Below, piece by piece: positions 1 to 6,522 of a stretch of 16,653 nucleotides of DNA. Each line of letters starts with the position of its first letter. The first letter of the stretch is position 1. Source of the stretch: an uncultured Flavobacteriales bacterium (GTDB taxonomy: Bacteria; Bacteroidota; Bacteroidia; Flavobacteriales_D; Parvicellaceae); assembly GCA_938084875.1 (NCBI GenBank), contig CALKFX010000200.1, positions 1 to 16,653 on the forward strand. Reading direction: 5' to 3'. The notes beneath the pieces are model-generated. The model saw only the letters and a program-made list of their open reading frames with translations. It had not been told where the DNA came from and searched no databases. A program made the position numbers and the translations under genes.

Positions 1-150
1 GTTACGTCTATAGATTGGGATTTAAAGAATTTTGCAGGTATACCAATAGCGAGTGGTGTTTATTTGATACATATCAATGTGCCTGGAGTATGTGAAAAGG
101 TATTGAAATGGTTTGGGGTGATAAGACCTCCAGATTTGGATAGTTTTTAG
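1..150 (+). CDS. C-terminal fragment of a secreted/surface protein (5' end outside window)
   Basis: Frame 1 is open from the first base to a TAG at 148-150, giving the last 49 residues of a protein that began upstream. The visible tail contains 'GIPIASGVYLIHINVPG' and then 'EKVLKWFGVIRPPDLDSF'. The 'ASGVYLIHI' pattern is the closing beta-strand of FlgD-Ig-like or sorting-domain-like C-termini common in large exported Bacteroidota proteins. The ending 'LKWFGVIRPPDLDSF' recalls a C-terminus I associate with Bacteroidota cell-surface proteins; this is memory, not a search. The passenger domain, and therefore the function, cannot be seen. A hairpin with a T-tract follows 32 bases after the stop and may terminate this gene. 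Confidence 0.7.
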   Translation, partial: VTSIDWDLKNFAGIPIASGVYLIHINVPGVCEKVLKWFGVIRPPDLDSF

Positions 151-168
151 AGTAATTTTTTATATTTG
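136..168 (+). promoter_or_regulatory. Candidate Bacteroidota promoter upstream of greA
   Basis: TATATTTG at 161-168 matches the Bacteroidota -7 consensus TAnnTTTG at all fixed positions, with TTG at 136-138 as a possible -33 element 22 bases upstream. Transcription would begin near 174-176, upstream of the hairpin at 183-205, so that hairpin would fall within the greA leader. The -33 part overlaps the end of the preceding gene. No experimental evidence. Confidence 0.5.
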
Positions 169-182
169 TATAAATATTTATT

Positions 183-205
183 ATCCGCTATTGGCGGATT
201 TTTTT
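183..205 (+). terminator. Rho-independent terminator-like hairpin before greA
   Basis: ATCCGC (183-188) pairs perfectly with GCGGAT (194-199) around a 5-base loop, and the 3' arm runs into a T7 tract (199-205). This is the standard intrinsic terminator layout. It may end the gene finishing at 150. Because only 15 bases separate it from the greA ATG at 221, any greA promoter must lie upstream, so it could also act as an attenuator in the greA leader. Confidence 0.7.
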
Positions 206-220
206 GTCAAAACACACCCT

Positions 221-694
221 ATGTCAGAAATTAGTTATTACACAGAAGAAGGTTTAAGTAATTTAAAGAATGAAATCAAAAATTTGGAGTCTGTCGAAAG
301 ACCTAAAATTTCTCAACAGATTGCAGAAGCCAGAGATAAAGGAGATCTTTCAGAAAATGCAGAATACGATGCTGCTAAAGAAGCTCAAGGTATGCTAGAA
401 GCTAGAATCTCAAAACTTAAAAATAAATTAGCTAGCGCAAGGTTAATTGACGACAGTGAAATTGACGATAGTAAGGTATTTATACTCTCAACAGTAAAAA
501 TAAAGAATGTTAAGAATTCTATGCAAATGACATATACTTTAGTTGCTGAAAATGAAGCAGACATAAAAGCTGGTAAAATCTCTGTTGATTCACCTATTGG
601 AAAAGGGTTACTTGGGAAAGAAGTAGGTCAAATTACCGATATTAGTACACCTGCAGGAATAATGAAATTTGAAATAGTTTCTATTCAGCGTTAA
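221..694 (+). CDS. greA: Transcription elongation factor GreA
   Basis: GreA enters the RNA polymerase secondary channel and stimulates cleavage of backtracked RNA. The 157-residue product has the expected family length (about 158). Residues 1-75 form the antiparallel coiled coil. Its tip loop holds 'GDLSENAEYDAAKEAQ' with the acidic residues D42 and E45, equivalent to those that position Mg2+ in the polymerase active site. Residues from about 80 to 157 are the FKBP-like globular domain, with the family motif 'ISVDSPIGKGLLGKEVG' near 120-136. I chose ATG 221 because it begins the normal N-terminus; the frame extends back to TTG 191, but that start lies inside the terminator hairpin. The stop overlaps the next ATG by one base (TAATG), so greA and the HIT gene are probably cotranscribed and translationally coupled. 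Confidence 0.96.
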   Translation: MSEISYYTEEGLSNLKNEIKNLESVERPKISQQIAEARDKGDLSENAEYDAAKEAQGMLEARISKLKNKLASARLIDDSEIDDSKVFILSTVKIKNVKNSMQMTYTLVAENEADIKAGKISVDSPIGKGLLGKEVGQITDISTPAGIMKFEIVSIQR

Positions 695-1089
695 TGGAAG
701 ATTCTATTTTTACCAAAATAATTAAGGGTATCATTCCTTGTTATAAAATTGCAGAAGATGCTAATTTTATTGCATTTCTTGATCTTAACCCATTGCAAGA
801 AGGACATACACTGGTAGTTCCGAAAACACAAATTGATTATATATACGATCTTCCAGATGATATTTTATCAGAACTATTTATTTTTTCTAAAATAGTTGCT
901 AAAAAAATTGAAAATGCAATTAAATGTGAAAGAATTGGAATAGCTGTTGTGGGTTTAGAAGTTCCACATGCACACATTCATTTAATTCCAATTAATGAAA
1001 TTTCTGACATGAATTTTCAAAATTTAAGAAAAAATTTTTCTAAGGAAGATTTTGAAAAAACTATTAATAAAATCTTAGAGTCTAACTAG
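694..1089 (+). CDS. HIT-family (histidine triad) nucleotide hydrolase
   Basis: A 131-residue protein of the HINT/HIT branch, predicted to be a cytoplasmic purine nucleoside phosphoramidase or related nucleotidyl hydrolase. The N-terminus 'FTKIIKGIIPCYKIAED' is typical of the family. The histidine triad 'HAHIHLIP' lies at residues 92-99 (H92, H94, H96), with the middle-to-last histidine acting as nucleophile in characterised members. 'LQEGHTLVVPK' at 34-44 is the conserved strand that lines the nucleotide site. The true substrate cannot be read from sequence. It directly follows greA with a TAATG overlap, a pairing I recognise from Bacteroidota. Its 3' end overlaps the convergent ruvC by 8 bases. 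Confidence 0.93.
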   Translation: MEDSIFTKIIKGIIPCYKIAEDANFIAFLDLNPLQEGHTLVVPKTQIDYIYDLPDDILSELFIFSKIVAKKIENAIKCERIGIAVVGLEVPHAHIHLIPINEISDMNFQNLRKNFSKEDFEKTINKILESN

Positions 1090-1633
1090 ATCTTTTAGGA
1101 TTGTTTTTTAAAAAATCTTTCCACCCAGTATAGTTACTAGTTTTTTCTTGTGTATTTTGAAAATAGTGGCAAATAGCAACAGCAATCCCATCGGTTGCAT
1201 CCAATTCCTTGGGAAGCGTTTTTAATTTCAAAACTGTTTGAATCATTTTAGCAACTTGATCTTTACTTGAAGCTCCATTGCCAGTGATGGATTGCTTGAC
1301 TTTTCTTGGAGAATATTCTTCAATTGGAAGTCCTTTTACAAGGCTAGCTGCCATAGCGACACCCTGAGCTCTCCCAAGTTTAAGCATAGATTGTACATTT
1401 TTCCCAAAAAAAGGAGCTTCTACAGCAACTTCATCAGGATGGTATTCTTCAATTAAATGTGTGATGCTCTCAAATATTTTTTTTAGCTTCAACTGATGAT
1501 TTTCAAGTTTAGACATTCTAACAACGCCAGTACTTATCAAAGTCATTTTTTTATTTGTAATACCTATTAACCCATAACCAAGAATATTAGTGCCAGGATC
1601 TATACCTAAAATTATTTTATCGAAATCTTTCAA
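1082..1633 (-). CDS. ruvC: Crossover junction endodeoxyribonuclease RuvC
   Basis: RuvC is the Holliday-junction resolvase that acts with the RuvAB branch-migration motor. The 183-residue product has the RNase H-like fold signatures: 'LGIDPGTNILGYG' (catalytic D12), 'VAVEAPFFGKNVQSMLKLGRAQG' in segments at 69-91 (E72), 'KQSITGNGASSKDQV' at 113-127, and 'LDATDGIAVA' at 144-153 (D145, D148). These give the four-acid site expected for the family. The start is unusual. An in-frame TAA lies two codons upstream of TTG 1633, and no ATG or GTG lies between that stop and the D12 motif, so TTG is the only conventional start. The gene runs alone on the minus strand, head to head with the flippase-like gene and tail to tail with the HIT gene. 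Confidence 0.95.
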   Translation of the reverse strand: MKDFDKIILGIDPGTNILGYGLIGITNKKMTLISTGVVRMSKLENHQLKLKKIFESITHLIEEYHPDEVAVEAPFFGKNVQSMLKLGRAQGVAMAASLVKGLPIEEYSPRKVKQSITGNGASSKDQVAKMIQTVLKLKTLPKELDATDGIAVAICHYFQNTQEKTSNYTGWKDFLKNNPKRSS

Positions 1634-2603
1634 GGATTTTTACTTAAGTGGTTCTAAATACTATTCTAAAAATACTTTTTTTATTTCATTATTGGTTTTA
1701 GTTTTTGCAATTGCATACATATTAACATGTATTGAAAGTCAAAAAAATATAATATCCTTAATTGCCAAAGATTTTTCTACTACCATTATACCATATTTTA
1801 TAATAATTTTCCTCTTGCAGTTCGTCAATTGGACCCTTGAAGCATTGAAATTTTATTTTCTTTTACCTTATACTAAAAATCTAACTTTTAGTAATGTATT
1901 AAAATCCGTATATGTTGGAAATCTAACTGCAATTGTAACTCCTAAAAGACTAGGTAATTTTATTGGAAGAAATTGGATTCTTAAAGAAAAAGCTCAAGAG
2001 GTGACAATTTCAACTATATCTGGAAATTTTTTTCAGCTTTTTATTACTATTATGATGGCTTTTTCTTCATTTTTATATTTGTATTTTTTTAAAACTCAAT
2101 TTCTTTTAGAGTTCAAATATTATTTTTTATTACTGGTGTTTTTTTACTCATTTCTATTGTTTCTTACAGGCTATACTATATTTAATAATAATTGGCACCC
2201 ACTAATAAATAAATTAAAATTGATTAAATATTTCAATATCTCTACTGATCATTTAACTAGTATTAGCTCTATTAAAAAAATAAGAGTTTTATTTTTTGCA
2301 ATGTCTAGATATTGGATTTTTATTTTTCAGTATTATGTTCTATTCAAAGGATTGAGTATCTCTATAGATTTTATAGAAGTAATAATTCTTGTTGGTCTTT
2401 TATTTGGAACGGTTACCTTCCTACCATCGTTTGCACCAGGAAACTTAGGAACTAGAGAAGCATTGTCGATCTTTATTCTTGGAGGAAGTGCTCTTGGAAT
2501 TAAGTTTGCTTTAGTTTCCTTCTTGGTATGGTTAGTAAATGTTGCATTTTCTGCTGTGATTGGTGCCGGCATATTGTTTACTTCCAAAACTATAAAGTGG
2601 TAA
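1590..2603 (+). CDS. Polytopic membrane protein, LPG synthase/MprF flippase-like (UPF0104-type); start uncertain
   Basis: A very hydrophobic protein of up to 337 residues with about seven or eight predicted membrane helices. Two motifs fit the transmembrane region of lysylphosphatidylglycerol synthases and the AglD/YbhN relatives: 'NLTAIVTPKRLGNFIGR' (111-127) and 'FLPSFAPGNLGTREA' (277-291). The soluble aminoacyl-transferase domain of MprF is absent. Many such proteins sit beside glycosyltransferases, as here, so a role in moving or presenting a lipid-linked substrate is plausible but inferred. The start is doubtful. No ATG occurs in frame before the internal 'MMAF'. GTG 1590 lies 44 bases inside divergent ruvC. 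TTG 1692 would cut the first helix (about 29-48) to roughly 13 hydrophobic residues. ATT codons (1611, 1614, 1683) are other options. The 3' end overlaps the glycosyltransferase start. Confidence 0.8.
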   Translation: MPGSIPKIILSKSFKDFYLSGSKYYSKNTFFISLLVLVFAIAYILTCIESQKNIISLIAKDFSTTIIPYFIIIFLLQFVNWTLEALKFYFLLPYTKNLTFSNVLKSVYVGNLTAIVTPKRLGNFIGRNWILKEKAQEVTISTISGNFFQLFITIMMAFSSFLYLYFFKTQFLLEFKYYFLLLVFFYSFLLFLTGYTIFNNNWHPLINKLKLIKYFNISTDHLTSISSIKKIRVLFFAMSRYWIFIFQYYVLFKGLSISIDFIEVIILVGLLFGTVTFLPSFAPGNLGTREALSIFILGGSALGIKFALVSFLVWLVNVAFSAVIGAGILFTSKTIKW

Positions 2604-3691
2604 TTATCTCTGGAATATTCATATTATACCTATTTTTAATCTTCATCTCTATAATTGGTTTTCTAAGAACTAATAAACCTTCTAAAATTATAGAGTCAGA
2701 TTTTTTTATAACATTAATTATTCCCTATAGAAATGAAGAATATAGAATTCATAATTTTTTAAATTCTTTAGAGAGTCAAAAAGATATTTCAGCCGTTAGT
2801 AAAATAATATTTGTAGACGATCATTCAACAGATTTAACTAGAGAAAAAATTAATAATTGGATTTCAAAACAAGACTTAAATTGTGAATCTCTTTTTTTAG
2901 ATGAATACCATGGAAAAAAAAGAGCAATAGATTTAGGTGTGCAAAATAGCTTCTCAGAATTTGTAATGATTATGGATGCTGATATATCGTTTAAAGATGT
3001 TTTTTTTGCTTCAATAAAAAAGAGTATAGATTTAAATTATGATTTGTATTTAACTGCAGTAGTTGAAAAAAATGGAATTGTTTGGTCTAGAATTTTGTCT
3101 TACAGTGTAAGTGTAATATCCATTGGTATGGCCAATATAGGTATTCCAATTTTAGCTAATGGCGCAGGCTTAATCTTTAGAAGAAAATCCTATAATGAAT
3201 TAATGCCATTCAATTCAAATTTTAATATTTCATCTGGTGACGACATGTTTTTACTTAATAGTTTTTTATCAAATAAAAGATCTATTAAAACTTTATTCAA
3301 CAGTAATTTATTTATCGAAACACAAGGCTCTAAAGATATTCAAGATATGGTTGAAAGATCGTTAAGATGGTCGGGGAAAATGAAAATGAATGGATTGTTA
3401 ACTACTAAATTAGTTGGGTTACTTGTTGTTATATGTAACCTTTTAATAATTCCACTTATACTTTTAAGTATTTTTAAATTTCAGTGGTTGTTTTTTTTAC
3501 TCTTATTATTGAAACTATTGCCCGATTTATTAGTTTTAATTACTGGATACTTTATTTACAAAGAAAATAAATTGTGGAAATACTCTTTGCCAATGTTTTT
3601 ACTATATCCGTTAATACTTGCATTAATAATTTTCTTACAAGTCATAAAGTATAAAGTAAAGTGGAAAGAAAGAGATTTATTAAATATTTGA
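2597..3691 (+). CDS. Membrane-anchored family 2 glycosyltransferase
   Basis: Predicted inverting GT-A glycosyltransferase of about 364 residues. An N-terminal helix (about 3-22) precedes the catalytic domain, which shows 'LIIPYRNEE' (nucleotide-binding strand, near 40-48), 'IIFVDDHS' (70-77), the metal-binding DxD as 'MDADIS' (D127, D129), 'SSGDDMFLL' (catalytic acid region, 212-220) and 'RSLRWSGK' (254-261), equivalent to the QxxRW motif of processive and related GT2 enzymes. Three or four helices follow near the C-terminus. I favour GTG 2597, where the anchor helix begins. ATG 2528 is in frame but would force a 76-base overlap with the previous gene and add a cysteine-rich segment read from that gene's other frame. 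The flippase-like neighbour suggests joint action on an envelope glycan or lipid; the donor and acceptor are unknown. It overlaps the convergent thioredoxin gene by 12 bases. Confidence 0.88.
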   Translation: MVIISGIFILYLFLIFISIIGFLRTNKPSKIIESDFFITLIIPYRNEEYRIHNFLNSLESQKDISAVSKIIFVDDHSTDLTREKINNWISKQDLNCESLFLDEYHGKKRAIDLGVQNSFSEFVMIMDADISFKDVFFASIKKSIDLNYDLYLTAVVEKNGIVWSRILSYSVSVISIGMANIGIPILANGAGLIFRRKSYNELMPFNSNFNISSGDDMFLLNSFLSNKRSIKTLFNSNLFIETQGSKDIQDMVERSLRWSGKMKMNGLLTTKLVGLLVVICNLLIIPLILLSIFKFQWLFFLLLLLKLLPDLLVLITGYFIYKENKLWKYSLPMFLLYPLILALIIFLQVIKYKVKWKERDLLNI

Positions 3692-3976
3692 ACTTATAGT
3701 ATTAATAAATTCCTTCTCTTCAATTACACCAGATTTTCTCCATTTTATCTCTCCTTGCTTAAATAAAATGAAAGTTGGAATTCCTCTTACTTGAAATTTT
3801 CCAGTAACTTTTTCATTTTTGTCAACATTTATTTTCAGAATTTTAATGTCATCTCCAAAATGTTTTTTAATTGATTTTAATGTCGGATTCATCATTTTAC
3901 ATGGGTTGCACCAATCTGCATGAAAATCAACCAATACGGGTTTTTCCCCTTTTATTATTTCTTGAAAAGTAGCCAA
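3680..3976 (-). CDS. Thioredoxin-family protein (WCNPC active site)
   Basis: A 98-residue single-domain thioredoxin with no signal peptide, so cytoplasmic. The redox motif is W22-C23-N24-P25-C26-K27, and the cis-proline loop is 'RGIPTF' (P67). 'VLVDFHADWC' is the canonical beta-strand leading into the active site. The CNPC dipeptide differs from the CGPC of general thioredoxins, which may shift its redox potential; that is inference. The start is TTG 3976: no in-frame ATG lies upstream close by, and the first internal ATG falls after the CxxC. It lies 8 bases after the end of the CstB-like gene on the same strand, so the pair is likely an operon in which thioredoxin reduces persulfides or disulfides made by the sulfurtransferase. 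Confidence 0.92.
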   Translation of the reverse strand: MATFQEIIKGEKPVLVDFHADWCNPCKMMNPTLKSIKKHFGDDIKILKINVDKNEKVTGKFQVRGIPTFILFKQGEIKWRKSGVIEEKEFINTISSNI

Positions 3977-3984
3977 ATCTCTCT

Positions 3985-5376
3985 TTAGTTTTGTAAAATT
4001 TCTAATGAAGTATTATTAGAAATGGATCCGAATCCACCTTCAACATCAATGGTGTTATCAAATCCGTTTTTCTTTAAAATAGAACATGCTATCATACTTC
4101 TGTAGCCACCTGCACAATGGATATAATATTTCGAAGATTTATTTAAGGAATTATTATCAGAATCTATTATAGCAAGTGGTATATGTTCTGAGTTTTTTAA
4201 ATATCCATTATTTCTTTCCCCGACTTGTCTAACGTCTAATATGTTAGTAGTATCATTAAAAGAATTTTCAAACTCCTTTGCACTAGTAGAATCTATTGTA
4301 TCAATTGGATTGCTTGAATTTTGCCATGTATTAAACCCTCCATCTAAGTAACCAAGGCAGTTGTCAAAACCTACTCTTGATAATCTCATAATTGCTTCTT
4401 TTGCTTGTCCTTCTTCACAAACCAATAATATTTTAATATTTATATCCTTTAAAACAGCTCCAACCCAAGGGGCAAATCCGCCATTCAAACCAATAAATAT
4501 TGAGCCAGGAATAAATCCATTTTTAAAAATATTTTGATTTCTTACATCTAAAATTATGGTGTTTTCTTGAGAAGATAAAAAGATAAATTTTTCCAAATCT
4601 AGTGCGATTAATCCTCTATCTAAAACTTTATCAAAATCTAAATATCCTTCTTTGTTTAATTTTACATTTGATGGAAAATAGGTTGGCGGTTCTGGTAAAT
4701 TGTCTGTCAACTCTTTGACAAAACCTTCTTTAGAAAACGATCCGTTCAAAGCATAATTTATTTTTTTTTGATTCTCTAATGTATCTACGGTTTCCTTCAT
4801 CATATTTTTACCACATGCAGAACCTGCTCCATGGCCAGGATAAACTAAAATGTCATCAGGAAGCGGTTTTATTCTATTGTTTACCGATTCGTATAGAATC
4901 CCAGCTAATTCTTCTTTAGAAACGCCCATATATCGTTGAGCAACATCTGGAATACCAACATCTCCTAAAAATAAAGTATCACCAGTGAAAATACAGTGTT
5001 CTTTTCCATTCTCATCTTTTAGAACGTAGGATGTACTTTCTAAAGTATGACCTGGGGTGTGAATTGCAGTTATGGTAACAGCTCCAACTTTAAATACCTG
5101 ATTGTCTTGTGCTATAATTGATTCAAAATTAGGATTTGCTTGTGGCCCGTAAACTATTTTTGCACCAGTTTTATTAGCAAGGGTTAAATGACCGCTTATA
5201 AAATCTGCATGAAAATGAGTTTCAAAAACATATTTTATTTTGGAGTTGGTATCTTCTGCTAGCTTTAAATAGTCAGAAATTTCTCTTAATGGATCTATTA
5301 CCGCAGCTTCTCCGTTACTTTCAATAAAATAAGCACCTTGAGAAAGACAACTAGTATAAATTTGTTCTACTTTCAT
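3985..5376 (-). CDS. Persulfide dioxygenase-rhodanese fusion (CstB-like, MBL fold plus two rhodanese domains)
   Basis: A 463-residue cytoplasmic protein with three domains. The metallo-beta-lactamase domain (1-230) has 'THFHADFISGH' (H54, H56, D58), 'HTPGH' (H106, H110), 'TGDTLF' (D133) and 'YPGHGAG' (H182). It resembles ETHE1-type persulfide dioxygenases, which use one iron held by two His and one Asp; the usual His after the Asp of HxHxDH is Phe59. 'GSACGK' includes C188, possibly matching the extra active-site Cys of CstB. The first rhodanese-like domain (about 255-355) has the loop 'CEEGQA' at C320. The second (about 365-460) has a full active loop 'CAGGYR' with C421. In CstB such a protein turns low-molecular-weight persulfides into thiosulfate. 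Its partner here is thioredoxin. A candidate promoter lies just upstream. Confidence 0.88.
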   Translation of the reverse strand: MKVEQIYTSCLSQGAYFIESNGEAAVIDPLREISDYLKLAEDTNSKIKYVFETHFHADFISGHLTLANKTGAKIVYGPQANPNFESIIAQDNQVFKVGAVTITAIHTPGHTLESTSYVLKDENGKEHCIFTGDTLFLGDVGIPDVAQRYMGVSKEELAGILYESVNNRIKPLPDDILVYPGHGAGSACGKNMMKETVDTLENQKKINYALNGSFSKEGFVKELTDNLPEPPTYFPSNVKLNKEGYLDFDKVLDRGLIALDLEKFIFLSSQENTIILDVRNQNIFKNGFIPGSIFIGLNGGFAPWVGAVLKDINIKILLVCEEGQAKEAIMRLSRVGFDNCLGYLDGGFNTWQNSSNPIDTIDSTSAKEFENSFNDTTNILDVRQVGERNNGYLKNSEHIPLAIIDSDNNSLNKSSKYYIHCAGGYRSMIACSILKKNGFDNTIDVEGGFGSISNNTSLEILQN

Positions 5377-5380
5377 GTGG

Positions 5381-5411
5381 TAAAATTAGTTATACTCTTT
5401 TGATTACCCAA
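5381..5411 (-). promoter_or_regulatory. Candidate promoter for the persulfide dioxygenase-thioredoxin unit
   Basis: On the minus strand, TAATTTTA (5388-5381) matches TAnnTTTG at all but the last base, and TTG (5411-5409) lies 20 bases upstream. The box ends only four bases before the ATG at 5376, so the transcript would be leaderless or nearly so. This makes the call tentative. Confidence 0.35.
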
Positions 5412-5418
5412 CAGATTA

Positions 5419-5450
5419 TTGCTTAAATCACTTCTTTAGTATTAAATTTG
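5419..5450 (+). promoter_or_regulatory. Candidate promoter for the lgt-ABC operon
   Basis: TAAATTTG at 5443-5450 matches the Bacteroidota -7 element TAnnTTTG at every fixed position. TTG at 5419-5421 lies 21 bases upstream as a possible -33. The lgt ATG begins at 5455, only five bases after the box, so this promoter would give a leaderless or near-leaderless mRNA. Confidence 0.45.
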
Positions 5451-5454
5451 TAAA

Positions 5455-6522
5455 ATGATTAGTAATTTTTATTTGTATATATCTTGGAATGTTGACCCTG
5501 CACTGTATGATGGTTTTATTACCCTTAGATACTATAGCTTATTTTTTGCACTTTCATTCATAATAGGATTTCAAATAGTAAAAAAAATGTTTTACAACGA
5601 ATCTGCTCCTGAGCAGTGGATGGATAAGCTTCTTGTATACACTGTTGTAGGAACTATCCTAGGAGCTAGACTTGGACACGTTATTTTTTACGAACCCAAT
5701 TATTATTTAGAAAATATTTTCGAAATATTAATGGTATGGAAAGGTGGATTGGCTAGCCACGGAGCTGCCGTTGCATTAATAATTTCCATGTGGATTTTCT
5801 CCAAAAAAGTCACTCACAAAAAAACCATGTGGACCATGGATAAATTAGTGGTTGCCGTTGCTTTAGCTGCAGGATTTATAAGAGTAGGAAATTTAATGAA
5901 TTCTGAAATTGTTGGAGTAAGAACTGAAAGTGATTTAGGTTTTTTTTATGAGCACAAAGCAAAGAATCAAATAGCAACTTTTTTTAGCGTAGAAAGCGAA
6001 AAAATTCATCTGAATGAAACTTCGATAGATACAACAATTAACGATATTAAATATTCTCAATTAAAGGTAAGTGTTCCTCTTGGTAATAAAAAAATGAATC
6101 CTTATTACTGCGAAGCTTTCTCAAACGCATTTAATTTTAAATCAATTGATTCAGATGCAGACTTTTTCTCCTCTAGTGATAAAAATGATTTTGTAGTTAG
6201 CTCTACCAATGAATTAATTCTCCCAATTTATATTATTCCAAGAATTCCTACTCAGTTGTATGAAGCAATTTCCTACTGGCTTATTTTTTGTTTTTTATAT
6301 TGGGGTTATTGGAAAAGAGATTGGTATTTATATCCTGGAAAATTATTTGGTGCATTTTTTACACTATTATTTGCATCTAGATTTATTGTAGAATTCTTTA
6401 AAGAACACCAAACATTAGAAAATAGTTCGTTATTGACAATGGGGCAATACTTAAGTATTCCCTTAGTTGGAGTTGGCTTATATTATTGGATTAAATCAAA
6501 AAAAATTGATACGCACAAATAA
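5455..6522 (+). CDS. lgt: Prolipoprotein diacylglyceryl transferase Lgt, with long insertion
   Basis: Lgt moves a diacylglyceryl group from phosphatidylglycerol to the lipobox cysteine of preprolipoproteins in the inner membrane. Family marks present are 'GARLGHVIFYEP' (70-81), 'GGLASHGA' (97-104, H102), the Lgt signature 'RVGNLMNSEIVG' (143-154, R143, N146, N149, E151) and 'RIPTQLYEA' (263-271, R263, E270). Around seven membrane helices are expected. At 355 residues it is longer than the approximately 290 of E. coli Lgt. The extra length is a polar segment at about 165-255, between the signature and the RxPxQxYE motif, which should face the periplasm; similar insertions occur in Bacteroidota Lgt. 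The ATG follows a consensus -7 element closely. Its 3' end overlaps the ABC ATPase start, so it heads that operon. Confidence 0.95.
   Translation: MISNFYLYISWNVDPALYDGFITLRYYSLFFALSFIIGFQIVKKMFYNESAPEQWMDKLLVYTVVGTILGARLGHVIFYEPNYYLENIFEILMVWKGGLASHGAAVALIISMWIFSKKVTHKKTMWTMDKLVVAVALAAGFIRVGNLMNSEIVGVRTESDLGFFYEHKAKNQIATFFSVESEKIHLNETSIDTTINDIKYSQLKVSVPLGNKKMNPYYCEAFSNAFNFKSIDSDADFFSSSDKNDFVVSSTNELILPIYIIPRIPTQLYEAISYWLIFCFLYWGYWKRDWYLYPGKLFGAFFTLLFASRFIVEFFKEHQTLENSSLLTMGQYLSIPLVGVGLYYWIKSKKIDTHK

Noticed and set aside
191..220. TTG 191 as an earlier greA start
   Set aside because: It lies within the terminator hairpin and adds ten residues absent from the family; ATG 221 gives the normal GreA N-terminus and length.
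2333..2587. Minus-strand open frame inside the flippase-like gene
   Set aside because: No recognisable domain, and it is fully covered by a conserved coding sequence on the other strand.
2528..2596. ATG 2528 as the glycosyltransferase start
   Set aside because: It would read 69 bases of the flippase-like gene in another frame, giving a cysteine-rich stretch before the membrane anchor. GTG 2597 is at the operon junction. It is not fully excluded.
6467..6505. TTG 6467 as the ABC ATPase start
   Set aside because: The added 13 residues are lgt sequence in another frame; TTG 6506 yields a standard ATPase N-terminus.
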